64,000 nt of DNA from Jiangella mangrovi (GTDB lineage: Bacteria; Actinomycetota; Actinomycetes; Jiangellales; Jiangellaceae). This document shows, piece after piece, positions 8,382 through 19,568 of the stretch. Position 1 is the stretch's first letter. Each line of letters opens with the position of its first letter. A program made the translations under genes and the position numbers. The stretch is from contig NZ_JACHMM010000001.1 in assembly GCF_014204975.1 (NCBI RefSeq), positions 1,364,001 to 1,428,000 on the forward strand, read 5' to 3'. Below the pieces are notes generated by a model. The model was not told the origin of the DNA. It made no database searches and saw only the letters and a list, made by a program, of their open reading frames with translations.

Positions 8382-10487
8382 CTATGCCTCGCTGAGGCCG
8401 ACCCGGGCGTGCAGCCGGCGCAGCACGCGCGGGGCGTACCAGGCATGCCGGCCGAGCAGTCGCATCGACGCCGGCACGAGGACGCCGCGGACCACCGTCG
8501 CGTCGAGGAGGATCGCCAGCCCGCAGCCGAGGCCGAACAGCTGCAGGAAGCTGACCTGACCGGTGAGGAAGGCGAAGAACGAGACCGCGAGCAGCGCCGC
8601 CGCCGTCGTGACGATGCGGCCGGTGCGGGCCAGCCCGGTGACGGTCGCGTCGTGGATGCTCGCGCCGGCGTCGACCTGCTCGCGGATGCGGCTCATGACG
8701 AACACCTCGTAGTCCATCGAGAGCCCGAACACGATGCAGAACAGCAGCAGGATCATCGCGGTGTTCAACGGAGCCGGCGTGAAGCCGAGCACACCCGACA
8801 GCGCGCCGTCCTGGAAGACCATCACCAGCACACCGAACGTCGCGGCGAGCACCAGCACGTTCGACAGCAGCGCCCGCAGCGGCTGCACGACGCTGCCGGT
8901 GAAGAGGAACAGGATCACGAAGGTCGTCAGGGCGATCATCCCGGCCGCCACCGGCAATCCGGCGCCGACGGCGTCCAGGGTGTCGACGAGCTGGGCGCTC
9001 GAGCCGCCGACCAGCGCGTCCGCCCCGTCCGGCGGCGGCACCGCGCGGACGTCGCGGACGAGGTCGCGGGCGGCTCCGGAGGTCGGGTCGGCCGCAGTCA
9101 CGACGGCGAGCAGCTCGGCTCCGGCCTCCGGCGCCGCCAGGCCGGTGTCGACCCGCTCGACGCCGGGCAGCTCGGACAGCCGGGTCGCGTAGTCGGCCAA
9201 CGCGGCCTGGTCGACCGGCCCCGTCGTGACGACGTCCAGCGCGTTGGCCTCGCCGGCCGGGAAGTCGTCGCGCAGCGCGTCGCCGACCTGGCGGCTCTCG
9301 GCCGACGTCGGCAGGACCCGATCGTCGGGCATGCCGAACGTGATGCCGAGGACCGGCGCGGCCAGCGCCAGCAGCACTCCGACCACGGGCAGCACCGCGA
9401 GCGCGGGCCGGCGCATGACCCACCGGGCGAGCCGGCCCCAGAACGGCGCCTCGACACTGCGGGCCGCCCGCGTCCACGGCACCCGCCCGGCGTCGACCCG
9501 GTGGCCGAGCACGGTGAGCAGGGCCGGGAGCACCGTCAGCACGGCGACCACGGAGATGACGACGACGCCGATGCCCGCGTAGGCGAACGAGCGGAGGAAG
9601 TACAGCGGGAAGACGAGCAGCGCGGCCAGTGCCGCCGCGACCGCCAGGCCGCTGAACACGACCGCCCGCCCCGCCGTGCGGATGGTACGCACGACAGCGG
9701 CCGGCACGTCACCGTCCGCGTCGCGCGCCAGCTCCTCCCGGAACCGGCCCACCACCAGCAGCGCGTAGTCGATGGCCAGGCCCAGGCCGAGCGCCGTCGT
9801 CAGGTTGATCGAGAAGACCGAGACGTCGGTGTTCGCGGCCAGCACCGCCAGCTCGGCGAACGTGCCGACGATCGCGACCAGGCCGATGGCCAGCGGCAGC
9901 AGCGCCGCCACGAGGCTGCCGAACGCGAACACCAGCAGCACGAGGATGAGCGGGACGGCGATCGCCTCGGCCACCAGCAGGTCGGCGGCCACCTGCTCCA
10001 CGACCTCGTCCTGGACCACCGCCGGACCACCCGCGACCACCCTCAGGCCGTCCTGTTCGCCGCGGAACCGTTCGGCGACCGCGGCTCCGTCCTCGGAGTC
10101 CGGGTCGGCCAGCGTCACCAGGATCAGCGCCCGGCTGCCGTCCGCGGAGCGCAACGACGGCGCGTCCGTGGTCCAGTACGACCGCGCGCCGGTGACCGCG
10201 GGGTCGGCGGCGATCCGCTCGGTCAACGCGGTGCCGCCGGCCGCGGCGTCGTCGACGGAGCCGCCGCCGGCCGCCGTCGCCAGCAGCACCAGGTCGGCCT
10301 GGCCACCGGCCGCCTCGATCAGTTCGGCCGCCGCGACGGACTCGGCGCCGGGGTCGGTGAAGCCCTCGGACTGCAGCTGCCCGAACGCGCCGGCCCCGAC
10401 GACGCCGGCGCCGACGAGCACGACGACGGCGACGGCCAGGACGGCCCGGGCATGACGCACGACGAAGGCGGCGAGATGGTCCAGCAT
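8382..10487 (-). CDS. MMPL family RND-type transporter
   Basis: A 701-residue membrane transporter with the MMPL arrangement: one N-terminal segment, an extracytoplasmic domain, a five-helix bundle (about residues 170-335), one further segment, a second extracytoplasmic domain and a final helix bundle (about 520-670). The conserved GLGLAIDYALLVVGRFREEL and GLSMDYEVFVMSRIREQ carry the proton-relay acidic residues in equivalent helices. Members export lipids or drugs using the proton gradient. A GAGG Shine-Dalgarno lies shortly before the ATG. The divergent TetR gene at 10572 and the palindrome in between suggest drug- or lipid-inducible control. Confidence 0.9.
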   Translation of the reverse strand: MLDHLAAFVVRHARAVLAVAVVVLVGAGVVGAGAFGQLQSEGFTDPGAESVAAAELIEAAGGQADLVLLATAAGGGSVDDAAAGGTALTERIAADPAVTGARSYWTTDAPSLRSADGSRALILVTLADPDSEDGAAVAERFRGEQDGLRVVAGGPAVVQDEVVEQVAADLLVAEAIAVPLILVLLVFAFGSLVAALLPLAIGLVAIVGTFAELAVLAANTDVSVFSINLTTALGLGLAIDYALLVVGRFREELARDADGDVPAAVVRTIRTAGRAVVFSGLAVAAALAALLVFPLYFLRSFAYAGIGVVVISVVAVLTVLPALLTVLGHRVDAGRVPWTRAARSVEAPFWGRLARWVMRRPALAVLPVVGVLLALAAPVLGITFGMPDDRVLPTSAESRQVGDALRDDFPAGEANALDVVTTGPVDQAALADYATRLSELPGVERVDTGLAAPEAGAELLAVVTAADPTSGAARDLVRDVRAVPPPDGADALVGGSSAQLVDTLDAVGAGLPVAAGMIALTTFVILFLFTGSVVQPLRALLSNVLVLAATFGVLVMVFQDGALSGVLGFTPAPLNTAMILLLFCIVFGLSMDYEVFVMSRIREQVDAGASIHDATVTGLARTGRIVTTAAALLAVSFFAFLTGQVSFLQLFGLGCGLAILLDATVVRGVLVPASMRLLGRHAWYAPRVLRRLHARVGLSEA

Positions 10488-10520
10488 GCGCGTTCCTCAC
10501 TGATGTGGACAGGCGTAAAC

Positions 10521-10563
10521 TTGACGGGTGTCAACTTGCCATCGCATGTGGGTGGGTGTCAAC
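10521..10563. promoter_or_regulatory. Candidate TetR operators between the MMPL and tetR genes
   Basis: TTGACgggtGTCAA at 10521-10534 is a perfect 5-4-5 inverted repeat. The ten bases GGGTGTCAAC at 10526-10535 recur at 10554-10563, giving a second half-site 28 bp away. The cluster occupies most of the 84-bp divergent intergenic region, the expected place for the TetR protein encoded at 10572 to repress both genes. That the sites bind this protein is inference. Confidence 0.6.
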
Positions 10564-10571
10564 ATCTGCTG

Positions 10572-11180
10572 ATGCCTGAGCCGACGGCGCGGTCGTCCTA
10601 CCACCACGGCGACCTCCGCAACGCGCTCCTGACGGCCGGCGCCCAGCTGGCCGAGGAGGGCGGGCCCGACGCCGTCGGGGTCCGGGCGGCGTCGCGCATC
10701 GTCGGGGTCAGTCCCACCGCGGCCTACCGGCACTTCGAGAACGCCGAGGACCTGCTGGCGGGCGTCAAGGACCGGGCGTTCCAGGCCATGAACGAGGCGA
10801 TGCGCGACCGTGTGGCCACCGTCCAGGACCCCCGCGACCGGCTCGAGGCGCTCGGCCGGGCCTACGTGGGGTTCGCGCTGGCCGAGCCCGGCCTGTTCCG
10901 GGTCGCGTTCTGCGAGAAGGGCGCGTTGCCGTTCGACGAGCTGCCGGCCCCGCTCGCCCTGGTCGCGCAGGTGATGGACGAGCTCGTGGCGGCCGGCCGG
11001 CTGCCGGTGGAGCGGCGGCCCATGGCCGAGATCGCCGCCTGGGCCTCCGTGCACGGCGTCGCCCGGCTGGCGCTCGACGGCCCGCTGGCGAACATCGCAC
11101 CCGAGCTGTACACGGCCGCCGTCGACCGCGTCATCGACGTGACGTTGCGCGGCCTGACCGGAGAGGGCATCACGTCGTGA
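10572..11180 (+). CDS. TetR/AcrR family transcriptional regulator
   Basis: A 202-residue repressor. The N-terminal helix-turn-helix begins YHHGDLRNALLTAGAQLAEEGG and includes VSPTAAYRHFENAEDLLAGV as recognition and following helices. The C-terminal half is the WHG-type ligand domain (FALAEPGLFRVAF). It is divergent from the MMPL transporter and probably controls it through the palindrome at 10521-10534. Its stop overlaps the start of the acetyltransferase gene by 4 bp (GTGA), so the two are co-transcribed. Confidence 0.87.
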   Translation: MPEPTARSSYHHGDLRNALLTAGAQLAEEGGPDAVGVRAASRIVGVSPTAAYRHFENAEDLLAGVKDRAFQAMNEAMRDRVATVQDPRDRLEALGRAYVGFALAEPGLFRVAFCEKGALPFDELPAPLALVAQVMDELVAAGRLPVERRPMAEIAAWASVHGVARLALDGPLANIAPELYTAAVDRVIDVTLRGLTGEGITS

Positions 11181-11770
11181 TCATCCGACCGTACGCGCCC
11201 GGCGACGAGGACGCGCTCTACGACATCTGCCTGCGCACAGGCGACAACGGCGACGACGCGACCGGGCAGTTCGCCGACCCGCGGCTGCTCGGCGAGATCT
11301 TCGTCGGCCCGTACCTGCGGTTCGAGCCGTCGCTGGCGTTCGTCATCGACGACGGCGAGCCCGCGGGTTACGTGCTGGGCGCGCGGGACACCCCGGCGTT
11401 CGAGCGCGACTGCGAGCGCGAGTGGTGGCCGCCGCTGCGGCAGAAGTACCCGCCCGGCACGTTCCCGGCCGGGACGCGCGACGCCCACTACGTCACCGTC
11501 CTGCACGAGCGGCAGCCCGCGAACCCCGCCGTCGTGGCCGACTACCCCGCCCACCTGCACATCGATCTGCTCCCCCGCACCCAGGGCCGGGGCATGGGGC
11601 GGGCGCTCATGGAACGGCTGCTCGCGGCGCTGCACGACGCCGGGGCGCCCGGCGTGCACCTGGGCGTGGGCGCGGCGAACGCCCGGGCCATCGCGTTCTA
11701 CGAGCACCTCGGGTTCACGACGCTGCGGGAGTCGCCGGGCGGTCGCACCATGGGCCGCCCGACGACGTGA
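11177..11770 (+). CDS. GNAT family N-acetyltransferase
   Basis: A 197-residue acetyltransferase starting MIIRPYAPGDEDALYDICLRTG. The acetyl-CoA loop is RTQGRGMGRALMERLL near residue 135, followed by HLGVGAANARAIAFYEHLGF, the usual motif B. A long insert between strands (about residues 70-115, rich in Trp, Pro and Glu) resembles GNAT proteins associated with bacterial O-GlcNAcase-like enzymes. The substrate is not evident. It is translationally coupled to the TetR gene by a GTGA overlap. Confidence 0.83.
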   Translation: MIIRPYAPGDEDALYDICLRTGDNGDDATGQFADPRLLGEIFVGPYLRFEPSLAFVIDDGEPAGYVLGARDTPAFERDCEREWWPPLRQKYPPGTFPAGTRDAHYVTVLHERQPANPAVVADYPAHLHIDLLPRTQGRGMGRALMERLLAALHDAGAPGVHLGVGAANARAIAFYEHLGFTTLRESPGGRTMGRPTT

Positions 11771-11780
11771 GCCCGCGGTC

Positions 11781-13082
<1,302 letters not shown>

Positions 13083-13501
13083 CTACTCCGTGGCGCTGAG
13101 CGCGGCGGCGGCTTCCTCGCTGGAGTCGCGGAGGAACTGGGCGCAACGGGTGGCCTCGTCGGTCTCGCCGATGGCCTCGGCGGCGCGGCCGAGCGCGTTC
13201 AGCGAGCGCAGGAAGCCGCGGTTCGGCTCGTGCGCCCACGGGATGGGCCCCTGGCCCCGCCAGCCGGCCCGCCGCAGCTGGTCCAGCCCGCGGTGGTAGC
13301 CGGTGCGGGCGAACGCATACGACGTGACGGGGTCGCCCGCGGCGAAGGCGCGGTCGGCCAGCGCGGCCCACGCCGGCGAGTACGCCGGGTGGGCCGCCGC
13401 CACGGTGGCGGGGTCGATGCCCGACTCGAGCGCCTCGCGGGCCGCGGGGTCGTCGGGCAGCAACGTCTCGGGCGGGCCGGAGAGCAGGTTCTCGCCCGGC
13501 A

Positions 13502-13502
<1 letters not shown>
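13083..13502 (-). CDS. DUF3151 family protein
   Basis: A 139-residue soluble protein starting MPGENLLSGPPETLLPDDPAA, with the alanine-rich helical repeats HPAYSPAWAALADRAFA, SYAFARTGYHRGLDQLRRAGWRG and GFLRSLNALGRAAEAIGE. These features and its place after fba mark the actinobacterial DUF3151 family, of unknown function. The helical hairpins look TPR-like (inference). The ATG shares one base with the fba stop (TGATG), so translation is coupled. Confidence 0.85.
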
Positions 13503-14524
<1,022 letters not shown>

Positions 14525-14731
14525 AGACGCTCCGTTCCGGTCGGACGGCAGTCCCCAGCCGCCCGGGCTCACGCCCCACGTCAACGGGGGGCACGCATGT
14601 CAGGCCCAGTATTCACCGGAACGGGCCGGTAACGCGAAACCGTCCGCGCCGGCCGCCTGATCAGGGCCGTTCGGGACCTCGGCGGCTAGGCTGGAGCCCG
14701 CATCACCCACGACCTCAGCAGAGGAGACGCC

Positions 14732-14998
14732 GTGCCCGAGCGCACCGCAGTCGTCGCAAGCAAGGCCGGGCTGCACGCCCGGCCCGCCGCTGTCTTCGTC
14801 AAGGCCGCCGCGGAACAGCCCACGAAGGTCTCGATCCGCAAGCCCGACGGCGAACCGGTCGACGCCTCCAGCATCCTGTCGATCATGACGCTCGGCGTCG
14901 AGCAGGGCGACCAGGTCATCCTGTCCGCCGATGGCGACAAGGCCGACCAGGCCCTCGACACCCTGGTCGCGCTGCTGGAACGCGACCTCGACGAGTAG
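14732..14998 (+). CDS. ptsH: Phosphocarrier protein HPr
   Basis: An 88-residue HPr that carries phosphate from enzyme I to the EIIA proteins of the PTS. His15 in SKAGLHARPA is the phosphorylation site, and the Ser in DASSILSIMTLG (residue 47) aligns with the regulatory site in Gram-positive HPr. The GTG start at 14732 is preceded by GAGGAG with good spacing; a TAGGCT box at 14687-14692 may be the -10 element. Enzyme I lies 44 kb away at 58794, so general PTS genes are split. A strong terminator follows immediately. Confidence 0.95.
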   Translation: MPERTAVVASKAGLHARPAAVFVKAAAEQPTKVSIRKPDGEPVDASSILSIMTLGVEQGDQVILSADGDKADQALDTLVALLERDLDE

Positions 14999-15023
14999 CA
15001 CCACCCTCAGCACGACGCACGGA

Positions 15024-15061
15024 CGCTGCAGGTGGTTCACCCACCTGCGGCGTTGCTTTTT
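15024..15061 (+). terminator. Rho-independent terminator of ptsH
   Basis: A 12-bp stem (arms 15024-15035 and 15041-15052, with one G-U pair) and a 5-base TTCAC loop are followed by TTGCTTTTT. It begins 25 bases after the HPr stop codon, giving a monocistronic ptsH transcript. Confidence 0.85.
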
Positions 15062-15088
15062 CACGGGGGGCACACGGGGGGCAACCGC

Positions 15089-15118
15089 TTGTGGCGCCCG
15101 ACATTGCTCGGTTATCCT
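15089..15118 (+). promoter_or_regulatory. Candidate promoter of the FadR-type regulator
   Basis: TTGTGG at 15089-15094 and TATCCT at 15113-15118 are separated by 18 bases, followed 33 bases later by the GTG start of the GntR gene and its GGGAGGAG ribosome site. The spacing and boxes fit a housekeeping promoter, but no start site is demonstrated. Confidence 0.5.
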
Positions 15119-15151
15119 ACAAATCAGACGCCATGGCGGGAGGAGTTTGAC

Positions 15152-15877
15152 GTGGCACAGGGGGACCAGCTCACGAGACTGACGGCGCTGCCGCGACCAC
15201 CAAGCCTGCACGAGTCCGTTCAGACGGCACTGCGCGACTACATCCTCACCAACGGCCTGCGCGCCGGCGACGGCCTGCCCGCCGAGGGCGCACTGGCCCA
15301 GCAGCTCGGCGTGAGCCGCAACTCCGTCCGCGAGGCGGTCAAGGGCCTGGTGTCCCTCGGCATCCTCGAGACCCGGCGCGGCAGCGGGGTGTTCGTCAAG
15401 GACTTCTCGCTCTCACTGCTCATCGACAACCTCCCGTTCAACCTGCTGTTCGACTCCAGCGAGCTGGCCGACCTGCTCGAGGTGCGCCGCGCCGTCGAGA
15501 ACGACCTCATCGAGCGCGCGGTGGGCAACATGACCGACCGCACCCGCTCCGAGCTCGAGCAGATCCTCAGCGAGATGAAGGAGAAGTCCGACCGCGGCGA
15601 GGACGTGCTCGACGAGGATCGCCGCTTCCACCGCACGATGTTCGCCGACGCCGGCAACGCCGTCGCCCTCAAGCTGCTCGACGCGTTCTGGCTGACCATG
15701 AGCCGCGCCGTCGAGCAACGCTCCGAGATCGCCGACGACCGGCCGTCGGACACCTACCGGCAGCACGACGCCATCTACCGGGCGGCGCTCGGCGGCGACG
15801 CCGCTGCCGTCCAGGACGCCCTGACCGACCACTACTCCCCCATCCTGACCCGGCTGGACCGCACCGGGCCGCTCTAG
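15152..15877 (+). CDS. GntR family regulator, FadR subfamily (FCD domain)
   Basis: A 241-residue regulator. The winged helix spans about residues 15-85, with the recognition region LAQQLGVSRNSVREAVKGLVSLGILETRRGSGVFV. The rest is the all-helical FCD ligand domain (LLEVRRAVENDLIERAV, DRRFHRTMFADAGN with metal-binding Asp/His, and HDAIYRAALGGD). Such proteins bind organic acids or sugar acids. The GTG at 15152 follows GGGAGGAG by about 6 bases. The target is unknown; the downstream secreted protein gene at 15954 is a possible one by position. Confidence 0.88.
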   Translation: MAQGDQLTRLTALPRPPSLHESVQTALRDYILTNGLRAGDGLPAEGALAQQLGVSRNSVREAVKGLVSLGILETRRGSGVFVKDFSLSLLIDNLPFNLLFDSSELADLLEVRRAVENDLIERAVGNMTDRTRSELEQILSEMKEKSDRGEDVLDEDRRFHRTMFADAGNAVALKLLDAFWLTMSRAVEQRSEIADDRPSDTYRQHDAIYRAALGGDAAAVQDALTDHYSPILTRLDRTGPL

Positions 15878-15953
15878 GTCACTTCCGCATCGCCGTCCGG
15901 GCGCGGACCAGCACGGTCCGCGCCCCGCTGAACCCTGCCTTCGAGGAGTCGCC

Positions 15954-17600
15954 ATGACCGTGTCGCCGCTGACCCGTCGTTCGTTGCTGGGAGTCGCCGG
16001 AGCGGGAGCGGTGGGGGCGGCGGCCGCGGGAGTGGCGGCGGCCGACCCGAGCGGGGCCGAGGCTGACACCGTCCCGTCGAAGGGGGCGGCGGAACAGACG
16101 ATCGTCAACGGGCGGGTGCGGGCGCTGCGCACCTGCGGCTACGCCGAGGCCGGTGACGGCGGCGGCGCGCTCTACCGGCGGCTCGACTCCGCACCCGCAG
16201 AGCCGGACCGCTGGCACCTGCGGACCCGCGACGGCGCCTGGTGGGAGCTCGCCGAGGACGTCGTCTCGGTACGGGCACTGGGGGCTCGTGGTGACTACGA
16301 CCTCGTGGCCGGCACCGGTTCCGACGACACCGCGGCCCTGCAGGCCGCGGCCCGACGCGGCGGGACGGTGTACGTGCCGGGGGTCGACGGCGCCTACCTG
16401 GTGACGGACTCGATCAGCCTGCTCACGGACGGCACGCACTGGTTCGGCGACGGGCTGCGGTCGCGGATCACGCTGGTGTCGGAGCCGGGCGGGGCGGGCG
16501 AGCTGCTGGGCATCCACGGGTCGGCGCCGTCGACGCCGTCCGGGCCGCCGCAGCGGTACGTGCAGGGCGTGCGGGTCAGCGGGCTGCACCTCGACACCGC
16601 CGACGGGTCCAACGACAACGGCCTCGGCGGCTCGTTCTGCCGCGACGTGCAGGTCGACAACCTCTACTTCTCCCGCATCGGGCGCAAGGCGCTGACGTTC
16701 CAGTACCACTGCTCGAACATCCGCTGCCGCGACGTGACGGTGTACGAGGCGGCCACGGAGCCGCGGTCCACGCACGCCGTCATCAGCATCGAGGGCCAGA
16801 CCGCCGGCGTCGATCTGTCCTACTACCCGGGCGGCACCACCAGCACCGCGGACCTCGGGGGCGCCGACGTCCACGACATCGCGTTCAGCGACATCACCTG
16901 CCACTCCACCGGCTACAACTACGTCGTCGTCTCCAACGCGCACCGCGTGCGGTTCGACGGGCTGGCGCTCGGCGACACCGCCGGGGCCGGGTCGTTCGTG
17001 ATCTTCACGCGCAAGGTCTGGGACAGCCACGTCCGCGGCGTGCGCGGCGGCGACACGGCCCGGCGGTTCCTCGAGATCGGCGAGCAGGCCGACTCGTGCA
17101 CGTTCTCGGACCTGCGCTTCGGGTCGACGACAGGCACCGGTGCCGACGGCCGGGCCGTGCGGATCGGCGGGACCCGGGTGCGGCTGGCCGATGTCGCGTT
17201 CCGGCACGGCAACGCGGTGGCGCTGGAGGCCGTGCTGGTGGCCGGCGCCGACGCCACCATCACCGGCCTGCACGTGGCCGAGTGCGCGTCGCAGTACGTC
17301 CTCAACGCGCCGCCGGCGGGTGTGCGGCTCAAGCTCACCGACTCGACGTTCGTGTCCGCGGCCGGCGCGGCGTTCCGGATCAAGGGCGAGCAGGCGCAGG
17401 TCGCGGGGAACCACTTCCGCACGCCGGCCGGGCCCTTCGCCGGGCGGTTCGAGGGGCCGGGCAACGTGTTCACTGCGAACCACGTGGCCGGCACGGCGCC
17501 GGGGCGGCTCGTGGTGACGGCCGAAGCCTCCGTCGTCGCGGCGCTGAACGTCTTCGAGTCCGGCGAGACCGACGGCGCGGTGGGGGGCGGGCAGGGCTGA
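15954..17600 (+). CDS. Secreted right-handed beta-helix protein (pectate-lyase-3-like), Tat signal
   Basis: A 548-residue exported protein. The N-terminus contains the twin-arginine motif TRRSLLG and an Ala/Gly-rich hydrophobic stretch with a cleavage region near residue 30. After a linker, VRALGARGDYDLVAGTGSDDTAALQAA is the typical first turn of pectate-lyase-3/GH-type beta-helix proteins. The remainder has short, regularly spaced strands ending in Asp, Asn or Gly (for instance VHDIAFSDITCHSTGYNYVVVSNAHRVRF, with VRFDGL following), consistent with a solenoid. It probably binds or cleaves an extracellular polysaccharide; catalytic residues cannot be assigned. It is convergent with the broken MFS gene. 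Confidence 0.75.
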   Translation: MTVSPLTRRSLLGVAGAGAVGAAAAGVAAADPSGAEADTVPSKGAAEQTIVNGRVRALRTCGYAEAGDGGGALYRRLDSAPAEPDRWHLRTRDGAWWELAEDVVSVRALGARGDYDLVAGTGSDDTAALQAAARRGGTVYVPGVDGAYLVTDSISLLTDGTHWFGDGLRSRITLVSEPGGAGELLGIHGSAPSTPSGPPQRYVQGVRVSGLHLDTADGSNDNGLGGSFCRDVQVDNLYFSRIGRKALTFQYHCSNIRCRDVTVYEAATEPRSTHAVISIEGQTAGVDLSYYPGGTTSTADLGGADVHDIAFSDITCHSTGYNYVVVSNAHRVRFDGLALGDTAGAGSFVIFTRKVWDSHVRGVRGGDTARRFLEIGEQADSCTFSDLRFGSTTGTGADGRAVRIGGTRVRLADVAFRHGNAVALEAVLVAGADATITGLHVAECASQYVLNAPPAGVRLKLTDSTFVSAAGAAFRIKGEQAQVAGNHFRTPAGPFAGRFEGPGNVFTANHVAGTAPGRLVVTAEASVVAALNVFESGETDGAVGGGQG

Positions 17601-17604
17601 GAGC

Positions 17605-18810
17605 TCACCTCGTCGGGGCGGGTGCGCGGCAGCCGCCACGCCGCACCCAGCCCGATCAGCCCGGCGGCGGCGAGCACGGCCATGGCCAGCCCGTACGCCC
17701 GTTCCGGGGTCGCCGTCAGCCCGGCCACCAGCACGGTGCCGGCGATCGCCGTCCCCAGGGTGGAGCCGAGGTTCGAGATGCTGCGCGACAGTCCCGAGAT
17801 CTCGCCCTGCAGCTCCTCGCCGAAGCTCGACTGCACGACGTTGACCGACGGCGTCAGCATCAGACCGAGTCCCAGGCCGATCAGCAGCAGGCCCGGGGCG
17901 AACGCCCACACCGACGGCGAGCCGACCACCATGAGCAGCAGCAGCCCGATGCCGCCGATGGTGAGCGCGAAGCCGGCCACGATGAGCGTGCGCTGCGACC
18001 GCCGCTGCGCCAGCCGCTCGGCGGCCAGCGACGACGCCAGCAGGCCGGCGGTGGCGGCGGTGAAGATCACGCCGGTCTCGATCGCGTCGTAGCCGCGGAC
18101 CACCTGCAGGAACGTCGCGACGACGAACGACGTGCCCATGAGCAGCAGCCACTGCGCGTTCTGTGTCACCAGGCCGAGGTTGGCCGTGCGGCTGCGGAAC
18201 ACCGCCGTCGACAGCAGGGCCTCCTCGCCGGCCCGCTCCTTCGCGCGGATGGACCACACGAAGCCGGCCAGCACCAGCGCGCCCACCACCAGCAGCCCGA
18301 GCATCAGCCAGCCGTTGTCGTCGGCCGCGAGGATGCCCGTCACCAACAGGATCAGTCCCGTCGCCGACAGCACCGCACCACGGACGTCGAACGGGCGGTC
18401 CGGCTCCGGCGGCAGGGGGTCGCGCAGGTCGCGGCTCATCCAGACGATCGCCGCGATGACGAGCGCCTGGAAGACGAACGCCGCCCGCCAGCTGATCGCC
18501 GACGTGATCAGGCCGCCGATCAGCGGGCCGGCCGCGCCGCCGACGCCGCCCATCGCACTGATGACGCCGAACGCCCGGGCCCGATCAGGCCGGCCAGGAA
18601 GCAGCGCTTGCGGCCGTACTTGTCGGTCAGCTTGCCGCCGGGGATCATCAACGCCGCCATCACCAGCAGGAAGATCGTGATGGCCACCTGGACGCCCTGC
18701 ACGGTGGTGTCGAGGTCGCGGCCGATGTCGTTGATCATCACGTTCATGTTCGAGCCGGCGAAGCTGCAGATGAACTGGGCCAGCGCGAGCGGAACGAGAA
18801 CCCGGCGCAT
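17605..18810 (-). pseudogene. MFS drug exporter gene (DHA2 type) with internal deletion and frameshift
   Basis: The N-terminal part, from the ATG at 18810, encodes the first two membrane segments and the motif KLTDKYGRKRCFLAGLI. It then passes out of frame near 18575-18586. From there another frame continues with RAFGVISAMGGVGGAAGPLIGG and all later segments up to GLGAAWRLPRTRPDEV. Compared with the family, roughly 50 residues (third and fourth membrane helices) are missing at the joint, so this is a deletion plus frame change, not a simple one-base slip. The downstream frame has no stop at the expected C-terminus and runs on antisense into the lyase gene. Bounds given are the recognisable coding remnant. 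Confidence 0.75.
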
Positions 18811-18950
18811 GGCACACACCCCCCGGCCTCGATGCTGGCACGGGCGTCGCGCCGAGACCAGGCCCAGAGTCAGCGATTGTCCCCTGCCGCGTGGCGGGTG
18901 CGTGCTAGCGTGCGGCGCGGTCTTTCCGCCCTCTGCCTTTGGGACGTTTC

Positions 18951-19550
18951 ATGTCGCTGTCGCTCGTCCGCCGTACCGCTGTCCTGTCGGCGTCCGTGAT
19001 GCTCGCTCTGGTCGTGACCGACTGCGGCTCCGACGACGATCCCGCCGCGGACGGCACCGACTCGCCGTCGCCGACCATCACCCTCCCGGTCGAGCCGCCG
19101 ACGGACGAGCCCACGGACGAGCCGGCCTCGACCCCGTCGGACACGGTGACCCTGCCGGTCGAGTCCCCGACCACCCCGCCGGAGGACGCGGGTGGCTCGC
19201 CCGAGACCACCGCGGCGGCGATCACGCGGTTCGAGACCTTCCTGCACGCGCTGGGCAACGCAGACGTGCCGACGATGTGCGAGATCGCGGGGCCGGCCGC
19301 CGCCCAGGCCGAGGCCGACGGCTTCGGCCCGTGCGAGGCGACCATGGCGATGATGGCCGGGATGCCGTCGGCTGAGCAGACGGCGGCCCTGAAGACCGCG
19401 ACCATCGACCCCGAACTGGTCGACGACAGCACTCCCGGCCAGGTCATCATCCCGGTCGAGGCCATCGTGGCCGACGCCTCGTTCAGCACCGAGGACCTCG
19501 GCGACACCGTCCTCGCCTACCAGGACGGCGACTGGTTCGTCGTCGACTGA
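18951..19550 (+). CDS. Putative secreted lipoprotein with Pro/Thr/Asp-rich linker
   Basis: A 199-residue protein. A basic start (SLSLVRRT) leads to a hydrophobic stretch and Cys at about residue 25 in LALVVTDC, which would be the lipidated Cys. The Asp directly before it is unusual for a lipobox, so plain secretion is possible. Residues 30-85 are a low-complexity linker with two similar units (ITLPVEPPTDEP and VTLPVESPTTPP). The C-terminal domain (ITRFETFLHALGNADVPTMCEI to DGDWFVVD) resembles small NTF2-like extracellular domains. A TAGCGT box lies at 18906-18911. Function is unknown. Confidence 0.7.
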   Translation: MSLSLVRRTAVLSASVMLALVVTDCGSDDDPAADGTDSPSPTITLPVEPPTDEPTDEPASTPSDTVTLPVESPTTPPEDAGGSPETTAAAITRFETFLHALGNADVPTMCEIAGPAAAQAEADGFGPCEATMAMMAGMPSAEQTAALKTATIDPELVDDSTPGQVIIPVEAIVADASFSTEDLGDTVLAYQDGDWFVVD

Positions 19551-19568
19551 CCGGCGCGACGCAAGCGG

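Noticed and set aside
16919-17604. C-terminal continuation of the MFS frame antisense to the beta-helix protein
   Set aside because: The text after RPDEV has no membrane or family character, and the plus-strand lyase frame is clearly coding; the continuation is read-through of a broken gene.
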